A DNA stretch of 52,250 nt from an uncultured Prevotella sp. (GTDB lineage: Bacteria > Bacteroidota > Bacteroidia > Bacteroidales > Bacteroidaceae), in contig CAMAHD010000003.1 in assembly GCA_945834405.1 (NCBI GenBank), positions 1 through 52,250 on the forward strand. The letters run 5' to 3'. Positions 33,841 through 43,521 of this stretch are shown here, in pieces. The translations under genes and the position numbers were made by a program. The notes under the pieces are model-generated. The model was not told the DNA's origin, made no database searches, and saw nothing but the letters and a program-made list of their open reading frames with translations. Every line of letters begins with the position of its first letter. Position 1 is the stretch's first letter.

Positions 33841-33848
33841 TAACTTTG
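33841..33848 (+). promoter_or_regulatory. -7 promoter element of the dcw operon
   Basis: TAACTTTG matches TAnnTTTG and lies 30 bases before the mraZ ATG and immediately after the MraZ-type repeats. The -33 position is occupied by those repeats rather than TTTG. Confidence 0.7.
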
Positions 33849-33877
33849 TAGCGCAATCCTTTATAAAAGATGTATAC

Positions 33878-34321
33878 ATGCGATTTTTAGGCAATATAGA
33901 AGCAAAAACAGATGCCAAAGGGCGTGCTTTTCTCCCAGCTGTATTCCGCAAGGAATTACAAAAAGCCGGCGAGGAAAGGCTCGTCATGCGCAAGGATGTT
34001 TTTCAGGATTGCTTGGTTCTCTATCCGGAAAGTGTATGGAACAGCCAGCTGGATGAGCTTCGACAGCGCTTGAGCCGTTGGCAGTCAGCGTCTCAGCAGG
34101 TTTACCGTCAGTTCGTGTCGGATGTAGAAATAGTTGTGCTCGATGGCAACGGAAGATTCCTGATACCCAAAAGGTACATGAAAATGGCAGGTATCGTGCA
34201 GGAAGTGAAGTTTATAGGTATGGGTGATACCATTGAGATATGGAGTAAGTCCATGACCGAAGAGCCCTTCATGCAGGCAGAGGATTTCAAACAGGCTTTA
34301 GAGAGCCTGATGGGTCAATAG
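33878..34321 (+). CDS. mraZ: Transcriptional regulator MraZ
   Basis: It is the first gene of the dcw cluster. The track ORF starts upstream of the promoter; the ATG at 33878 gives 147 aa starting MRFLGNIEAKTDAKGRAFLP. Two SpoVT/AbrB-like halves are seen, each with the DxxGR signature: DAKGR (12-16) and DGNGRFLIP (89-97). MraZ forms a ring-shaped oligomer that binds TGGG-type repeats and autoregulates the operon; matching repeats lie just upstream. The N-terminal basic DNA-contact region appears intact. Confidence 0.96.
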   Translation: MRFLGNIEAKTDAKGRAFLPAVFRKELQKAGEERLVMRKDVFQDCLVLYPESVWNSQLDELRQRLSRWQSASQQVYRQFVSDVEIVVLDGNGRFLIPKRYMKMAGIVQEVKFIGMGDTIEIWSKSMTEEPFMQAEDFKQALESLMGQ

Positions 34322-34357
34322 GGAGAAAGCAAAAGAAGTTTTTAAAGGTCAACAATC

Positions 34358-35302
34358 ATGTTAACGGACGAACATATCATTACAGCAGAGGGCTATCATG
34401 TCCCTGTTTTGCTCCAGGAAAGTGTCGACGGACTGGACATCAAAGAGGATGGCATCTATGTAGATGTCACTTTCGGAGGTGGCGGTCACAGTCGCGAGAT
34501 ACTGAAGAGGCTTGGAGCCAAGGGCAGGCTGTATAGCTTCGACCAGGATGCCGATGCCCAACGAAATGCCATAGAAGGTGACGGGCGTTTCCATTTTGTG
34601 AGAAGCAATTTCCGTTATCTGAAGAACTGGATGCGTTATTACGGCGAGGACCATATAGACGGACTGCTGGCTGATCTCGGTGTGTCAAGCCATCATTTTG
34701 ATGATCAGGAGAGGGGATTCTCTTTCCGTTTTGAGTCACCGCTCGATATGCGCATGAATCAAGAGGCTGCCGTGAGTGCCGCAGACATTGTCAATCGGGC
34801 AGACGAAGGAAGACTTGCCGACGTGTTCTATCTGTATGGTGAGATGAAGAATGCGCGCAAGGTGGCTTCGGCTATCGTCAAGTACAGAGCTGAACACCCT
34901 ATCCTGACCACAGGCGATTTGATGAGTGCCGTATCTAACGTCATGGGAAAAGAACGTGAGAAAAAAGAGATGGCGAAGTTGTTTCAGGCTTTGCGTATCG
35001 AGGTGAACCACGAAATGGATGCTTTGCGCGACTTGCTCTATGCCGCTACGGAATGTTTGGCACCTGGTGGACGACTCTCGGTGATTACCTACCATTCGTT
35101 GGAAGACCGCATCGTGAAAAATGTCATCAAATCGGGAAATGCAGAGGGAAAAATCAGTCAGGATTTCTTTGGACGTGTGGAGACACCTTTCAAACCCGTC
35201 AATAACAAGATTATTGTACCCTCTCCGAAAGAACAATCACTGAATCCTCGCAGTCGCAGTGCCAAGTTGAGGGTAGCAGAAAAAATGAAGCAGGAGAAGT
35301 GA
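34358..35302 (+). CDS. rsmH: 16S rRNA (cytosine1402-N4)-methyltransferase
   Basis: The protein has 314 aa, a cytoplasmic SAM-dependent methyltransferase that N4-methylates C1402 in the 16S rRNA P site. SAM-binding motif VDVTFGGGGHSREIL (35-49), then SFDQDADA and GLLADLGVSSHHFDDQERGFSFRFESPLDMRM, and the C-terminal ITYHSLEDRIVKN and LNPRSRSAKLRVAEK are all typical. It occupies its normal place after mraZ, 36 bases downstream. Confidence 0.97.
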   Translation: MLTDEHIITAEGYHVPVLLQESVDGLDIKEDGIYVDVTFGGGGHSREILKRLGAKGRLYSFDQDADAQRNAIEGDGRFHFVRSNFRYLKNWMRYYGEDHIDGLLADLGVSSHHFDDQERGFSFRFESPLDMRMNQEAAVSAADIVNRADEGRLADVFYLYGEMKNARKVASAIVKYRAEHPILTTGDLMSAVSNVMGKEREKKEMAKLFQALRIEVNHEMDALRDLLYAATECLAPGGRLSVITYHSLEDRIVKNVIKSGNAEGKISQDFFGRVETPFKPVNNKIIVPSPKEQSLNPRSRSAKLRVAEKMKQEK

Positions 35303-35355
35303 TAGCAGCAAAGACTTTTTCTCCTCTGATTAGTTAGAAACAGATAAAGAAATAG

Positions 35356-35844
35356 GTGGATATGAATAAGGAAAAAAATGACACTCCGTTGGAGAAGACC
35401 GAAATACCTGCCATCGATGCCGCAAAGGCAGACAAGGAGCCGACAGAAGAAAAGCAACTGGAGCAAGCAATAGATAAGATTAAATCCAGCGTTACGGAAG
35501 ATGAGGTAAGGCCTGCTGCTTCCATGACATTGAAGAAGATTTTGGGCGGTGATATCCTTACGGCAGGCATGGTACGCAGCCAGTTGTGGCTGTTCGTGCT
35601 GATTGTGGGTTTTACCATCGTGTATGTCGCCTTTCGCTATCAGTGCCAACAGGATATGATTGCCATAGATAAGTTGGAGCGTGAGCTGAAGGATGCCAAA
35701 TACAAAGCGCTTGCCAGTTCGAGTGCCCTGACGGAACGCTGCAGAGAGAGCCATGTGCTCGACCTGCTCAGAAACAACAAGGACAGTGTCTTGCATATTT
35801 CCGACCAACCACCATATATCATTAGAACAGGAGAACATGAGTAA
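35356..35844 (+). CDS. FtsL-like cell division protein
   Basis: The protein has 162 aa (or starts at the second ATG, 35362). It has a charged cytoplasmic N-terminus of ~75 aa (including an Ala/Lys/Glu-rich stretch), one membrane segment (~77-94, LWLFVLIVGFTIVYVAF) and a short periplasmic helix-forming tail (DKLERELKDAKYKALASSS). Position between rsmH and the PBP gene and this topology identify the FtsL equivalent of Bacteroidota, which links FtsQ and FtsWI in the divisome. Primary sequence similarity to enterobacterial FtsL is not evident. Its end overlaps the PBP start by 8 bases, indicating coupled translation. Confidence 0.85.
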   Translation: MDMNKEKNDTPLEKTEIPAIDAAKADKEPTEEKQLEQAIDKIKSSVTEDEVRPAASMTLKKILGGDILTAGMVRSQLWLFVLIVGFTIVYVAFRYQCQQDMIAIDKLERELKDAKYKALASSSALTERCRESHVLDLLRNNKDSVLHISDQPPYIIRTGEHE

Positions 35845-37993
35845 GTTTGATACAAAAAATGCCATGCCGCGTTATTTCGCCATTGCTGTGGTGTTTACGC
35901 TTATCGGTTTTGCCATCCTCGGCAAAGCTCTCTATATCATGTCCGCGGAAAAAGAATATTGGTTGGACGTGGCATCAAGGCTGAAAAGGGACAGCGTGAG
36001 TGTGAAGCCTAACCGCGGAAACATCCTCAGCTGTGATGGACAGCTGATGGCAAGCAGTATTCCCGAATACAGGATATTCATGGATTTCGAGGCGGGAGGA
36101 CTGAAAAAAGATACGTTATGGAATGACAGTATAGATGTGATATGTGCGGGGCTTCATCGTATCTTCCCTTCCAAGAGTGCCGAACAATTCAAGGAAGATT
36201 TGGAACGGGGACATAAGAAGATGGCTCGCAGCTGGCCTATTTGGCACAAGCGTATCGACTATAACACCTTTACAGAGGTGAAGAAACTGCCCGTGTTCAA
36301 TCTTTCTGCCTACAAGGGTGGCTTCCACTATGAGGAGTTCAATGCCCGCCGCCGTCCTTTTGGGTCGCTGGCACAGAGAACGGTCGGTGACATGTTTGGT
36401 GCCAAAGATACTGCCCGATGCGGATTGGAGTTGGCATACGACAGCATACTCCGAGGAACCAACGGATTGACGCACAGGAGGAAAATCCTGAACAAATTCA
36501 TGAATATTCCCGTCACACCGCCTATTGACGGTGCAGATATCGTGACTACCATAGATGTCTACATGCAGGATTTGGCAGAAAGGGCTGTCATTGACGAGCT
36601 GCGTGAGATAGACGGAGACTTGGGTGTAGCCATTCTGATGGAGGTGAAGACAGGTGACATCAAGGCTATCGTCAATATGACTAAATGTGCTGACGGACAA
36701 TATAGAGAGGTGAAAAACAATGCGGTAGCCGACCTTCGTGAACCAGGCTCTGTTTTCAAGACTGCCTCCATACTGGTTGCCCTTGACGATGGAGTGGTCG
36801 ATACGACCTATCGTGTAGATACAGGCTCGGGTATCTGGCCTATGCATGGCAGGGAGATGAGAGACCATAACTGGCGTAGAGGCGGCTATCAGGTAATTTC
36901 CTTACCGCGAAGTCTGGAGGTCAGCTCCAATATCGGAGTGAGTCGAATCATTGACGAGCATTATGGAAACAATCCGGAGAAGTTCGTTGAAGGTATCTAT
37001 CGGGTAGGTCTGGCAAGCGACCTGCATATTCCTCTCGTGGGTGCCACTTCGCCCCGAATCAGAATGCCGGAGAAAAACAGCAGGGGGCAATACCTCAACT
37101 GGAGCAAGACGGCTTTGGCGTGGATGAGTATCGGATATGAAACGCAGATACCTCCTATCAGTACCGTTACTTTCTATAATGCCATTGCCAATGACGGAAT
37201 CATGATGCGCCCCCGTTTTGTGAAAGAAATACAGAAAAACGGTGATGTTGTCATGGAGTTTCCTCCTGAGCAGGTGATGGAACGAAGGATAGCCAAACTG
37301 AGTACAGTCAAAACCATGCAGACAATCCTGGAGCATGTGGTGAGTCAGGGCCTGGGTAAAAAGGCTGGCTCCCGACTGTTCAAGGTAGCGGGTAAAACGG
37401 GAACGGCACAGATAGCCGAAGGCGGTGCCGGATATCACGATGGAGTCAAGAAATATTGGCTGAGCTTTGCCGGTTTCTTCCCCGCAGACAATCCGCGCTA
37501 CAGTTGTATTGTCTGCTTGAAGAAAACAGGACTGCCTGCATCCGGCGGTGGTATGAGTGGAGTCGTTTTCCACCATATTGCAGAGGGAGTGATGGCACGA
37601 CATCTGAAGTTTGATGTAACTGATGCACATGACACACTGTCCATTCTTATTCCCGATGTGAAGAATGGAGACATCTTGGCTGCTGATTATGTCCTCTCAC
37701 AGTTGGGGGTAAAGACCATCTCGGAGTGGAAAGGCAGTTATGCCACAGGTAATCCGATATGGGGACAAGCACAGATACAAGGCAACCAGGTGGCGTTGAC
37801 ACAAGTGAATACTGACAATCGCATCGTTCCTGATGTAAAAGGGATGGGGGCGCGTGATGCCGTCTTCCTCATGGAGCAGTGTGGATTAAAGGTGAAGATT
37901 CAAGGCAGGGGAAAGGTGGCAAGCCAAAGTGTTGCTCCCGGAAGTTCTCCTGTCAAGGGAACGACCTGTGAACTGATATTTGAAAACCAATAA
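35837..37993 (+). CDS. ftsI: Division transpeptidase (class B PBP, FtsI-type) with PASTA domain
   Basis: The track ORF begins upstream, but the ATG at 35837 (MSKFDTKNAMPRYF) fits the overlap with the FtsL gene and gives 718 aa. One N-terminal membrane anchor (~15-35) is followed by the PBP dimerisation region (RDSVSVKPNRGNILSCDG) and a transpeptidase domain with SVFK (Ser305, Lys308), SSN (363-365) and KTGTAQ (520-525). A C-terminal PASTA domain (~664-718, VPDVKGMGARDAVFLMEQCGL) follows. It crosslinks septal peptidoglycan with FtsW. The PASTA tail, absent from E. coli FtsI, is common in Bacteroidota and Firmicutes division PBPs. Confidence 0.96.
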   Translation: MSKFDTKNAMPRYFAIAVVFTLIGFAILGKALYIMSAEKEYWLDVASRLKRDSVSVKPNRGNILSCDGQLMASSIPEYRIFMDFEAGGLKKDTLWNDSIDVICAGLHRIFPSKSAEQFKEDLERGHKKMARSWPIWHKRIDYNTFTEVKKLPVFNLSAYKGGFHYEEFNARRRPFGSLAQRTVGDMFGAKDTARCGLELAYDSILRGTNGLTHRRKILNKFMNIPVTPPIDGADIVTTIDVYMQDLAERAVIDELREIDGDLGVAILMEVKTGDIKAIVNMTKCADGQYREVKNNAVADLREPGSVFKTASILVALDDGVVDTTYRVDTGSGIWPMHGREMRDHNWRRGGYQVISLPRSLEVSSNIGVSRIIDEHYGNNPEKFVEGIYRVGLASDLHIPLVGATSPRIRMPEKNSRGQYLNWSKTALAWMSIGYETQIPPISTVTFYNAIANDGIMMRPRFVKEIQKNGDVVMEFPPEQVMERRIAKLSTVKTMQTILEHVVSQGLGKKAGSRLFKVAGKTGTAQIAEGGAGYHDGVKKYWLSFAGFFPADNPRYSCIVCLKKTGLPASGGGMSGVVFHHIAEGVMARHLKFDVTDAHDTLSILIPDVKNGDILAADYVLSQLGVKTISEWKGSYATGNPIWGQAQIQGNQVALTQVNTDNRIVPDVKGMGARDAVFLMEQCGLKVKIQGRGKVASQSVAPGSSPVKGTTCELIFENQ

Positions 37994-38005
37994 AACATAG
38001 ATACA

Positions 38006-39454
38006 ATGAAACTGATAGAGTTGCTTAAGGATGTTCGGACGAACCTCATGGAAGGCGCTGCCGACGTGGAGGTGACGGGTGTTGAGATTGACTCGCGCCA
38101 GGTGAAGGAGGGTTTTCTCTTTGTTGCTATCCGTGGCACACAGGCTGATGGTCATCAGTATATAGACAAGGCTGTAGCCCAAGGAGCCAAAGCCATTCTT
38201 TGCGAAGTCATGCCTGATGTGCGTCAGGTTGGGGTCTGCTATGTACAGGTAGATTCCACGGAAGATGTAGTAGGCGCTGTAGCCACTGCTTTCTATGGAT
38301 ATCCTTCCAATCATCTGAAGCTGGTTGGTGTTACGGGAACGAATGGCAAGACCACTATCGCCACCTTATTATATAATATGTTCCGGAAGATGGGACACAA
38401 ATGTGGATTGCTTTCCACGGTGTGCAACTATATCGATGGCGAGGCTATTCCTGCCGACCATACCACTCCGGGACCTATTGAGTTGAACAGACTCTTGGCA
38501 AGAATGGTGGAAGCCGGTTGTGAGTATGCCTTCATGGAGTGCTCCAGTCATGCCATTGCGCAGAAGCGCATCGGAGGACTGACTTTTGCGGGCGGACTGT
38601 TTACTAATCTTACTCGTGACCATCTGGATTATCATAAGACCTTCGAGAACTATCGTGATGCCAAAAAGGCATTCTTCGACCTGTTACCCAAGAAGGCCTT
38701 TGCCATTACCAATGCGGATGACAAGAATGGTATGGTGATGGTGCAGAATACCAAGGCGATGGTCAAGACCTATTCCACACGCACGATGGCAGACTTCAAG
38801 GGCAGAATCATCGAGTGTCATTTCGAGGGCATGTATTTGGATATCAACGGCAAGGAAGTAGGAGTGCAGTTCATCGGCAAGTTTAATGTCAGCAACCTGT
38901 TAGCTGTTTATGGAGCAGCTGTCATGTTGGGCAAAGACCCTGAACAGGTACTTCTTGTACTCAGTACGCTGAAGAGCGTGAGTGGCCGACTGGAACCCAT
39001 ACAGTCGCCCGACGGATATACTGCCATCGTTGATTATGCCCATACTCCAGATGCATTGGAGAATGTGTTGCGAGCCATCCACGAGGTGCTGAATGGCAAA
39101 GGCAAGGTCATCACCGTGTGTGGAGCAGGCGGCAATCGTGACAAGGGCAAGCGGCCACTGATGGCACAAGAGGCGGTCAAGCAGAGCGACAGAGTAGTCA
39201 TTACCAGTGATAATCCACGCTTTGAAGAGCCTCAGGATATCATCAATGATATGCTGGCAGGCTTGAATGCCCAGCAGATGAAGAAGGTCATCAGTATCGT
39301 CGACCGCCGTGAGGCCATCCGTACAGCCTGTATGATGGCAGAGAAGGGAGACGTGATACTTATTGCCGGCAAGGGACACGAGGATTATCAGGATGTCAAA
39401 GGCGTGAAGCACCATTTTGATGACAAGGAAGTGGTCAGGGAGTGCTTTGCCTGA
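38006..39454 (+). CDS. murE: UDP-MurNAc-L-Ala-D-Glu:meso-diaminopimelate ligase
   Basis: The protein has 482 aa. It adds the third amino acid to the peptidoglycan stem peptide using ATP. The P-loop GTNGKTT is at 111-117, the central Mur ligase motif is visible ([17 protein letters not shown]), and DNPR (402-405) is the motif that selects meso-diaminopimelate, so the cell wall is expected to be of the DAP type. It follows ftsI by 12 bases. Confidence 0.97.
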   Translation: MKLIELLKDVRTNLMEGAADVEVTGVEIDSRQVKEGFLFVAIRGTQADGHQYIDKAVAQGAKAILCEVMPDVRQVGVCYVQVDSTEDVVGAVATAFYGYPSNHLKLVGVTGTNGKTTIATLLYNMFRKMGHKCGLLSTVCNYIDGEAIPADHTTPGPIELNRLLARMVEAGCEYAFMECSSHAIAQKRIGGLTFAGGLFTNLTRDHLDYHKTFENYRDAKKAFFDLLPKKAFAITNADDKNGMVMVQNTKAMVKTYSTRTMADFKGRIIECHFEGMYLDINGKEVGVQFIGKFNVSNLLAVYGAAVMLGKDPEQVLLVLSTLKSVSGRLEPIQSPDGYTAIVDYAHTPDALENVLRAIHEVLNGKGKVITVCGAGGNRDKGKRPLMAQEAVKQSDRVVITSDNPRFEEPQDIINDMLAGLNAQQMKKVISIVDRREAIRTACMMAEKGDVILIAGKGHEDYQDVKGVKHHFDDKEVVRECFA

Positions 39455-39494
39455 AACACCAGTCAACATAGTCATGTATTAAAAACGTAAAGAA

Positions 39495-40766
39495 ATGCTG
39501 TATTATCTTTTCCGTTTTCTCGACCAATACGATATCCCGGGTTCACACATCTGGGCATATATTTCGTTCAGGTCTTTGCTCACACTGATTCTTTCGCTTG
39601 TCATCTCCGCATGGTTCGGTGAACGCTTCATCAAATACATGAAGCGTCGCAATATCTCGGAGACGCAGCGAGATGTAAACATCGACCCCTTTGGAGTGGC
39701 AAAGAAGGGTGTGCCTACGATGGGCGGTATCATCATTATTGTATCTATTCTTTTGCCGGTAATCCTTTTGGGACGTATGCGCAATATCTATCTGATATTG
39801 ATGATTATCACTACTTTGTGGTTGGGTTTTCTCGGTTTCTTGGACGATTATATCAAGATTTTTCGCAAGAACAAGGAGGGACTCAAGGGCAAGTACAAGA
39901 TTGTAGGACAGGTCAGTATCGGTCTGATTGTCGGTTTGGTGCTCTATTTCAGTCCTGATGCTGTCATGCGTGAGAATGTCGCCTTGGAGCGTCAGGGGCA
40001 GGAAATAGTGGTAAAACACAAGAGCAAGGCAGAGAAAAGTCTGCAGACGACCATCCCATTCTTGAAAAACCACAATCTGGATTATCAGGAACTGATGTCT
40101 TTCTGCGGAAAGTATAAGCATGTTGCCGGTTGGGTATTATTTGTTGTGATGACCATCCTGGTGGTGACGGCAGTGTCTAATGGTGCCAATCTTAATGATG
40201 GTATGGACGGCATGTGTGCCGGCAATTCCGCCATTGTAGGTGTTGCCTTGGGCATCTTGGCATATGTGTCGAGTCATATTGAATACGCCGCCTATCTGAA
40301 TATCATGTATATTCCAGGCAGTGAAGAGCTGGTGGTATTTATTTGTGCTTTTGTAGGAGCCATGATAGGTTTCCTTTGGTATAATGCCTATCCTGCACAG
40401 GTGTTTATGGGCGATACAGGTTCGCTCACCATCGGTGGTATCATTGCCGTCTGTGCAATCATCATTCACAAGGAGTTGTTGCTGCCTATCCTTTGTGGAA
40501 TATTCTTTGTGGAGAGTCTGAGTGTCATCATCCAGACTCAGTGGTTCAAGTTGCAGAAACGGAAGAACCGTCGGGTACGAGTGTTCAGGGCAACCCCCAT
40601 CCATGACAATTTCCGTAAGCTTGACTCACAGCTTGATGCTACCAGTACATACGTCTTTAAGAACTGGCCACATCGACCATTCCATGAGACGAAGATTACC
40701 ATCCGCTTTTGGATAGTGACAATCATCTTGGCTGCCATGACCATCATCACCCTGAAGATAAGATGA
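39495..40766 (+). CDS. mraY: Phospho-N-acetylmuramoyl-pentapeptide transferase
   Basis: The protein has 423 aa with about ten membrane helices. It links the MurNAc-pentapeptide phosphate to undecaprenyl phosphate, forming lipid I. Conserved motifs are KKGVPTMGGIIII, the acidic FLDDYIKI, NLNDGMDGM and HDNFRK-like RATPIHDNF with FMGDTGSL. It is longer than E. coli MraY because of an insertion at ~155-205 (MRENVALERQGQEIVVKHKSKAEK), which is usual in Bacteroidota. Operon member, 40 bases after murE. Confidence 0.97.
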   Translation: MLYYLFRFLDQYDIPGSHIWAYISFRSLLTLILSLVISAWFGERFIKYMKRRNISETQRDVNIDPFGVAKKGVPTMGGIIIIVSILLPVILLGRMRNIYLILMIITTLWLGFLGFLDDYIKIFRKNKEGLKGKYKIVGQVSIGLIVGLVLYFSPDAVMRENVALERQGQEIVVKHKSKAEKSLQTTIPFLKNHNLDYQELMSFCGKYKHVAGWVLFVVMTILVVTAVSNGANLNDGMDGMCAGNSAIVGVALGILAYVSSHIEYAAYLNIMYIPGSEELVVFICAFVGAMIGFLWYNAYPAQVFMGDTGSLTIGGIIAVCAIIIHKELLLPILCGIFFVESLSVIIQTQWFKLQKRKNRRVRVFRATPIHDNFRKLDSQLDATSTYVFKNWPHRPFHETKITIRFWIVTIILAAMTIITLKIR

Positions 40767-40825
40767 GAGGGAGACTGACGGTCAGCAGCATAGAACAACA
40801 AGGGAAATAAAAAGAGAGTAAGAAC

Positions 40826-42157
40826 ATGAAAAAAATCGTTATATTGGGAGCCGGAGAAAGTGGCGCAGGAGCTGCTGTTCTGGCAAAGAAAGAGGGCTTC
40901 GATGTGTTTGTATCTGACATGTCGGTCATAGCCGATAAATACAAGAAACTGCTGGATGACCATGATGTAGAATGGGAGGAGATGCAGCACACCGAAGAAA
41001 AGATACTTTCGGCAGATGAGATTATCAAGAGTCCCGGTATTCCTGATACTGCCCCCATGATGGTCAAGGTCAGGGAGAAAGGCATTCATGTTATCAGTGA
41101 GATTGAGTTTGCAGGCAGATATACGCAGTCCAAGATGATATGTATTACGGGAAGCAATGGTAAGACCACTACAACCTCCCTGATTTATCACATATTCTGT
41201 GAGGCTGGATATAACGTGGGATTGGCTGGAAACATCGGTCGTTCACTGGCTCTTCAGGTTGCTGAAGATCCCCATGACTATTATGTCATTGAATTAAGTT
41301 CGTTCCAGTTGGACAACATGTATGATTTTCATGCCAATATTGCCATCTTGCTGAATATCACTCCTGACCACCTGGACCGTTATGACAACTGTATGCAGAA
41401 GTACGTTGACTCCAAGATGCGTATTATCCAGAACCAGACGGCAGATGATGCTTTCATCTTCTGGAGCGGCGACCCTATCATCCAGCGTGAGCTTGAGAAA
41501 TATGACATCAAGGCAGTAAAGTGTCCTTTCTCAGAATTGAAACAGCGCGGTTCTATCGGCTATCTTGAGGCTGGACAGTACAAGATTGAGTGGCCTACGC
41601 CATTTAATATGGAACAGGAAGAACTCAGTCTTACGGGACGTCATAATGTATATAACAGTCTGGCAGCCGGTATTGCCACAGATATCGTGGGTATTAAGAG
41701 CGAAGTGATACGCAAGAGTTTGAGCGACTTCCCCGGTGTGGAGCATCGACTGGAGAAGGTTGCCATGGTTGGTGGCGTACAGTATGTCAACGATTCCAAG
41801 GCTACCAATGTAGATGCCTGTTGGTATGCTTTGGAAAGCATGAAGACGAAGGTGGTACTCATCTTGGGTGGCAAGGACAAGGGTAATGACTATAGTGCCA
41901 TACGCGACCTGGTGGCTCAAAAATGTTCTGCCCTGGTCTATCTGGGAGCAGACAACAGCAAGCTGCACCGTTTTTTTGACGACATGGGAATACCCGTTCG
42001 TGACACACATTCGATGAAGGATTGTGTCGCTGCCTGTGCCGAACTGGCTCAGGTGGGAGAGACCGTTCTCCTCAGTCCCTGCTGTGCCAGCTTCGACCTG
42101 TTCAAGAACATGGAAGACCGCGGTGAGCAATTCAAGGCATTGGTAAGAGCATTATGA
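40826..42157 (+). CDS. murD: UDP-MurNAc-L-alanine:D-glutamate ligase
   Basis: The protein has 443 aa, cytoplasmic. N-terminal Rossmann-like domain (KKIVILGAGESGAGAA), ATP-binding GSNGKTT at 109-115, central VIELSSFQLD and ITPDHLDRYD, and C-terminal VNDSKATNVDA and LGGKDKGNDYS. It adds D-glutamate to UDP-MurNAc-L-Ala. The stop overlaps the ftsW start by 4 bases. Confidence 0.97.
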   Translation: MKKIVILGAGESGAGAAVLAKKEGFDVFVSDMSVIADKYKKLLDDHDVEWEEMQHTEEKILSADEIIKSPGIPDTAPMMVKVREKGIHVISEIEFAGRYTQSKMICITGSNGKTTTTSLIYHIFCEAGYNVGLAGNIGRSLALQVAEDPHDYYVIELSSFQLDNMYDFHANIAILLNITPDHLDRYDNCMQKYVDSKMRIIQNQTADDAFIFWSGDPIIQRELEKYDIKAVKCPFSELKQRGSIGYLEAGQYKIEWPTPFNMEQEELSLTGRHNVYNSLAAGIATDIVGIKSEVIRKSLSDFPGVEHRLEKVAMVGGVQYVNDSKATNVDACWYALESMKTKVVLILGGKDKGNDYSAIRDLVAQKCSALVYLGADNSKLHRFFDDMGIPVRDTHSMKDCVAACAELAQVGETVLLSPCCASFDLFKNMEDRGEQFKALVRAL

Positions 42158-43434
42158 ATAAAAAGATAGGAAACATATTTAAGGGCGACAAGGTCATCTG
42201 GATGATTTTCTTCTTCCTCTGTATGATCAGTGTGGTGGAGGTGTTCAGCGCTTCCAGCGGACTGACTTACAAGAGTAATAACTTTATCATGCCCATCATC
42301 AAACACTCCGGAACCATCATCATGGGTCTTTTTGTGGCTGTGGTCACACTGAATATTCCCTGTCGTTATTTTAAGCTTTTCACCCCTTTCCTCTTGTTTT
42401 TCTCTGTCCTGACCCTTCTGTGGGTATTGGTAGGTGGACAGAATATCAACGGAGCCCAACGAGTGATACAGATACCTGGCTTTACATTCCAGCCTTCAGA
42501 GATAGCCAAGGGGACGATGATTTTGGTGGTGGCACAGATACTCAGTGCCATGCAGAATGAGCAGGGTGCCGACAGGAATGCCTTTAAGTTTATTCTTTGG
42601 ATATCCGTACCTGTTACCCTGCTGATTATGATGGAAAACCTTTCCACGGCAGCCTTGCTCTTCTTCGTCATCATGCTGATGATGTTTATAGGCAGAGTGC
42701 CGCTGTCACAGTTGGGCAAGTTGCTGGGGTTCTTGATGGCAGGAGCTCTCATTGCATTGGCTTTTATCATGTTGGTAGGTCATTCCCCCAATGAGCAAAA
42801 AGACCAGACGCTGACCAAGACCGAAGTGGTGGATGCCAAACCCAAGAAAAAGAATGTCGTAGAAAAGCTGTTCCACCGTGCTGACACATGGAAGGGCCGT
42901 ATTGACAAATTCATCAAGAATGAGAAGGTGGCACCGGCTGATTATGATCTGGATAAAGATGCCCAGGTGGCGCATGCCAACATCGCCATCGTTTCCAGCA
43001 ATGTGATAGGCAAGGGTCCCGGTAATTCAGTGGAGCGAGACTTCCTGGCACAGGCTTTTTCAGATTTTATCTATGCCATTATCATTGAGGAAATGGGTAT
43101 TGTGGGAGCCTCATTTGTAGTCTTCCTTTATATCATTCTCATGTTCCGTGCAGCCAGGATAGCCAGTAGGTGTGAAAATAATTTTCCTGCCTTTCTGGTG
43201 ATGGGCTTGGCATTGCTCTTGGTGACTCAGGCAACCTTCAATATGATGGTGGCTGTAGGGTTGGCACCCGTTACCGGTCAGCCCTTGCCTCTTATCAGTA
43301 AAGGAGGAACCTCCACCATCATCAACTGTGCCTATATAGGTGCCATTCTCAGTGTGAGTCGGTCTGCCAAAATGAGACAGGCAGAAGAAAAATCATTGGT
43401 AGAAGAAGGCAGACAACTCAAAGAAAACGAATAA
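42154..43434 (+). CDS. ftsW: Septal peptidoglycan glycosyltransferase FtsW (SEDS family)
   Basis: The protein has 426 aa with about ten membrane helices. It polymerises lipid II at the septum with its partner FtsI. SEDS marks include NGAQRVIQIPGFTFQPSEIAKG near the catalytic region and GLAPVTGQPLPLISKGGTSTI at the C-terminal side. A ~70-aa charged loop (EQKDQTLTKTEVVDAKPKKKNVVEKLFHRADTWKGRIDKFIKNEK) occupies the large extracytoplasmic loop, longer than in E. coli. The start overlaps murD by 4 bases. Confidence 0.96.
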   Translation: MNKKIGNIFKGDKVIWMIFFFLCMISVVEVFSASSGLTYKSNNFIMPIIKHSGTIIMGLFVAVVTLNIPCRYFKLFTPFLLFFSVLTLLWVLVGGQNINGAQRVIQIPGFTFQPSEIAKGTMILVVAQILSAMQNEQGADRNAFKFILWISVPVTLLIMMENLSTAALLFFVIMLMMFIGRVPLSQLGKLLGFLMAGALIALAFIMLVGHSPNEQKDQTLTKTEVVDAKPKKKNVVEKLFHRADTWKGRIDKFIKNEKVAPADYDLDKDAQVAHANIAIVSSNVIGKGPGNSVERDFLAQAFSDFIYAIIIEEMGIVGASFVVFLYIILMFRAARIASRCENNFPAFLVMGLALLLVTQATFNMMVAVGLAPVTGQPLPLISKGGTSTIINCAYIGAILSVSRSAKMRQAEEKSLVEEGRQLKENE

Positions 43435-43521
43435 AAAAAGATAAGAATACGGCAAATGACGAAGAAAATTTGTAATTTTGCCAAACATACCAGCGGTGAG
43501 CTGAATAAGAAACAAAGGATT

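Noticed and set aside
43473-43480. TAATTTTG element as an internal murG promoter
   Set aside because: There is a good -7 match but no -33 element, and murG lies in a tightly packed operon; used only as weak support for the murG start.
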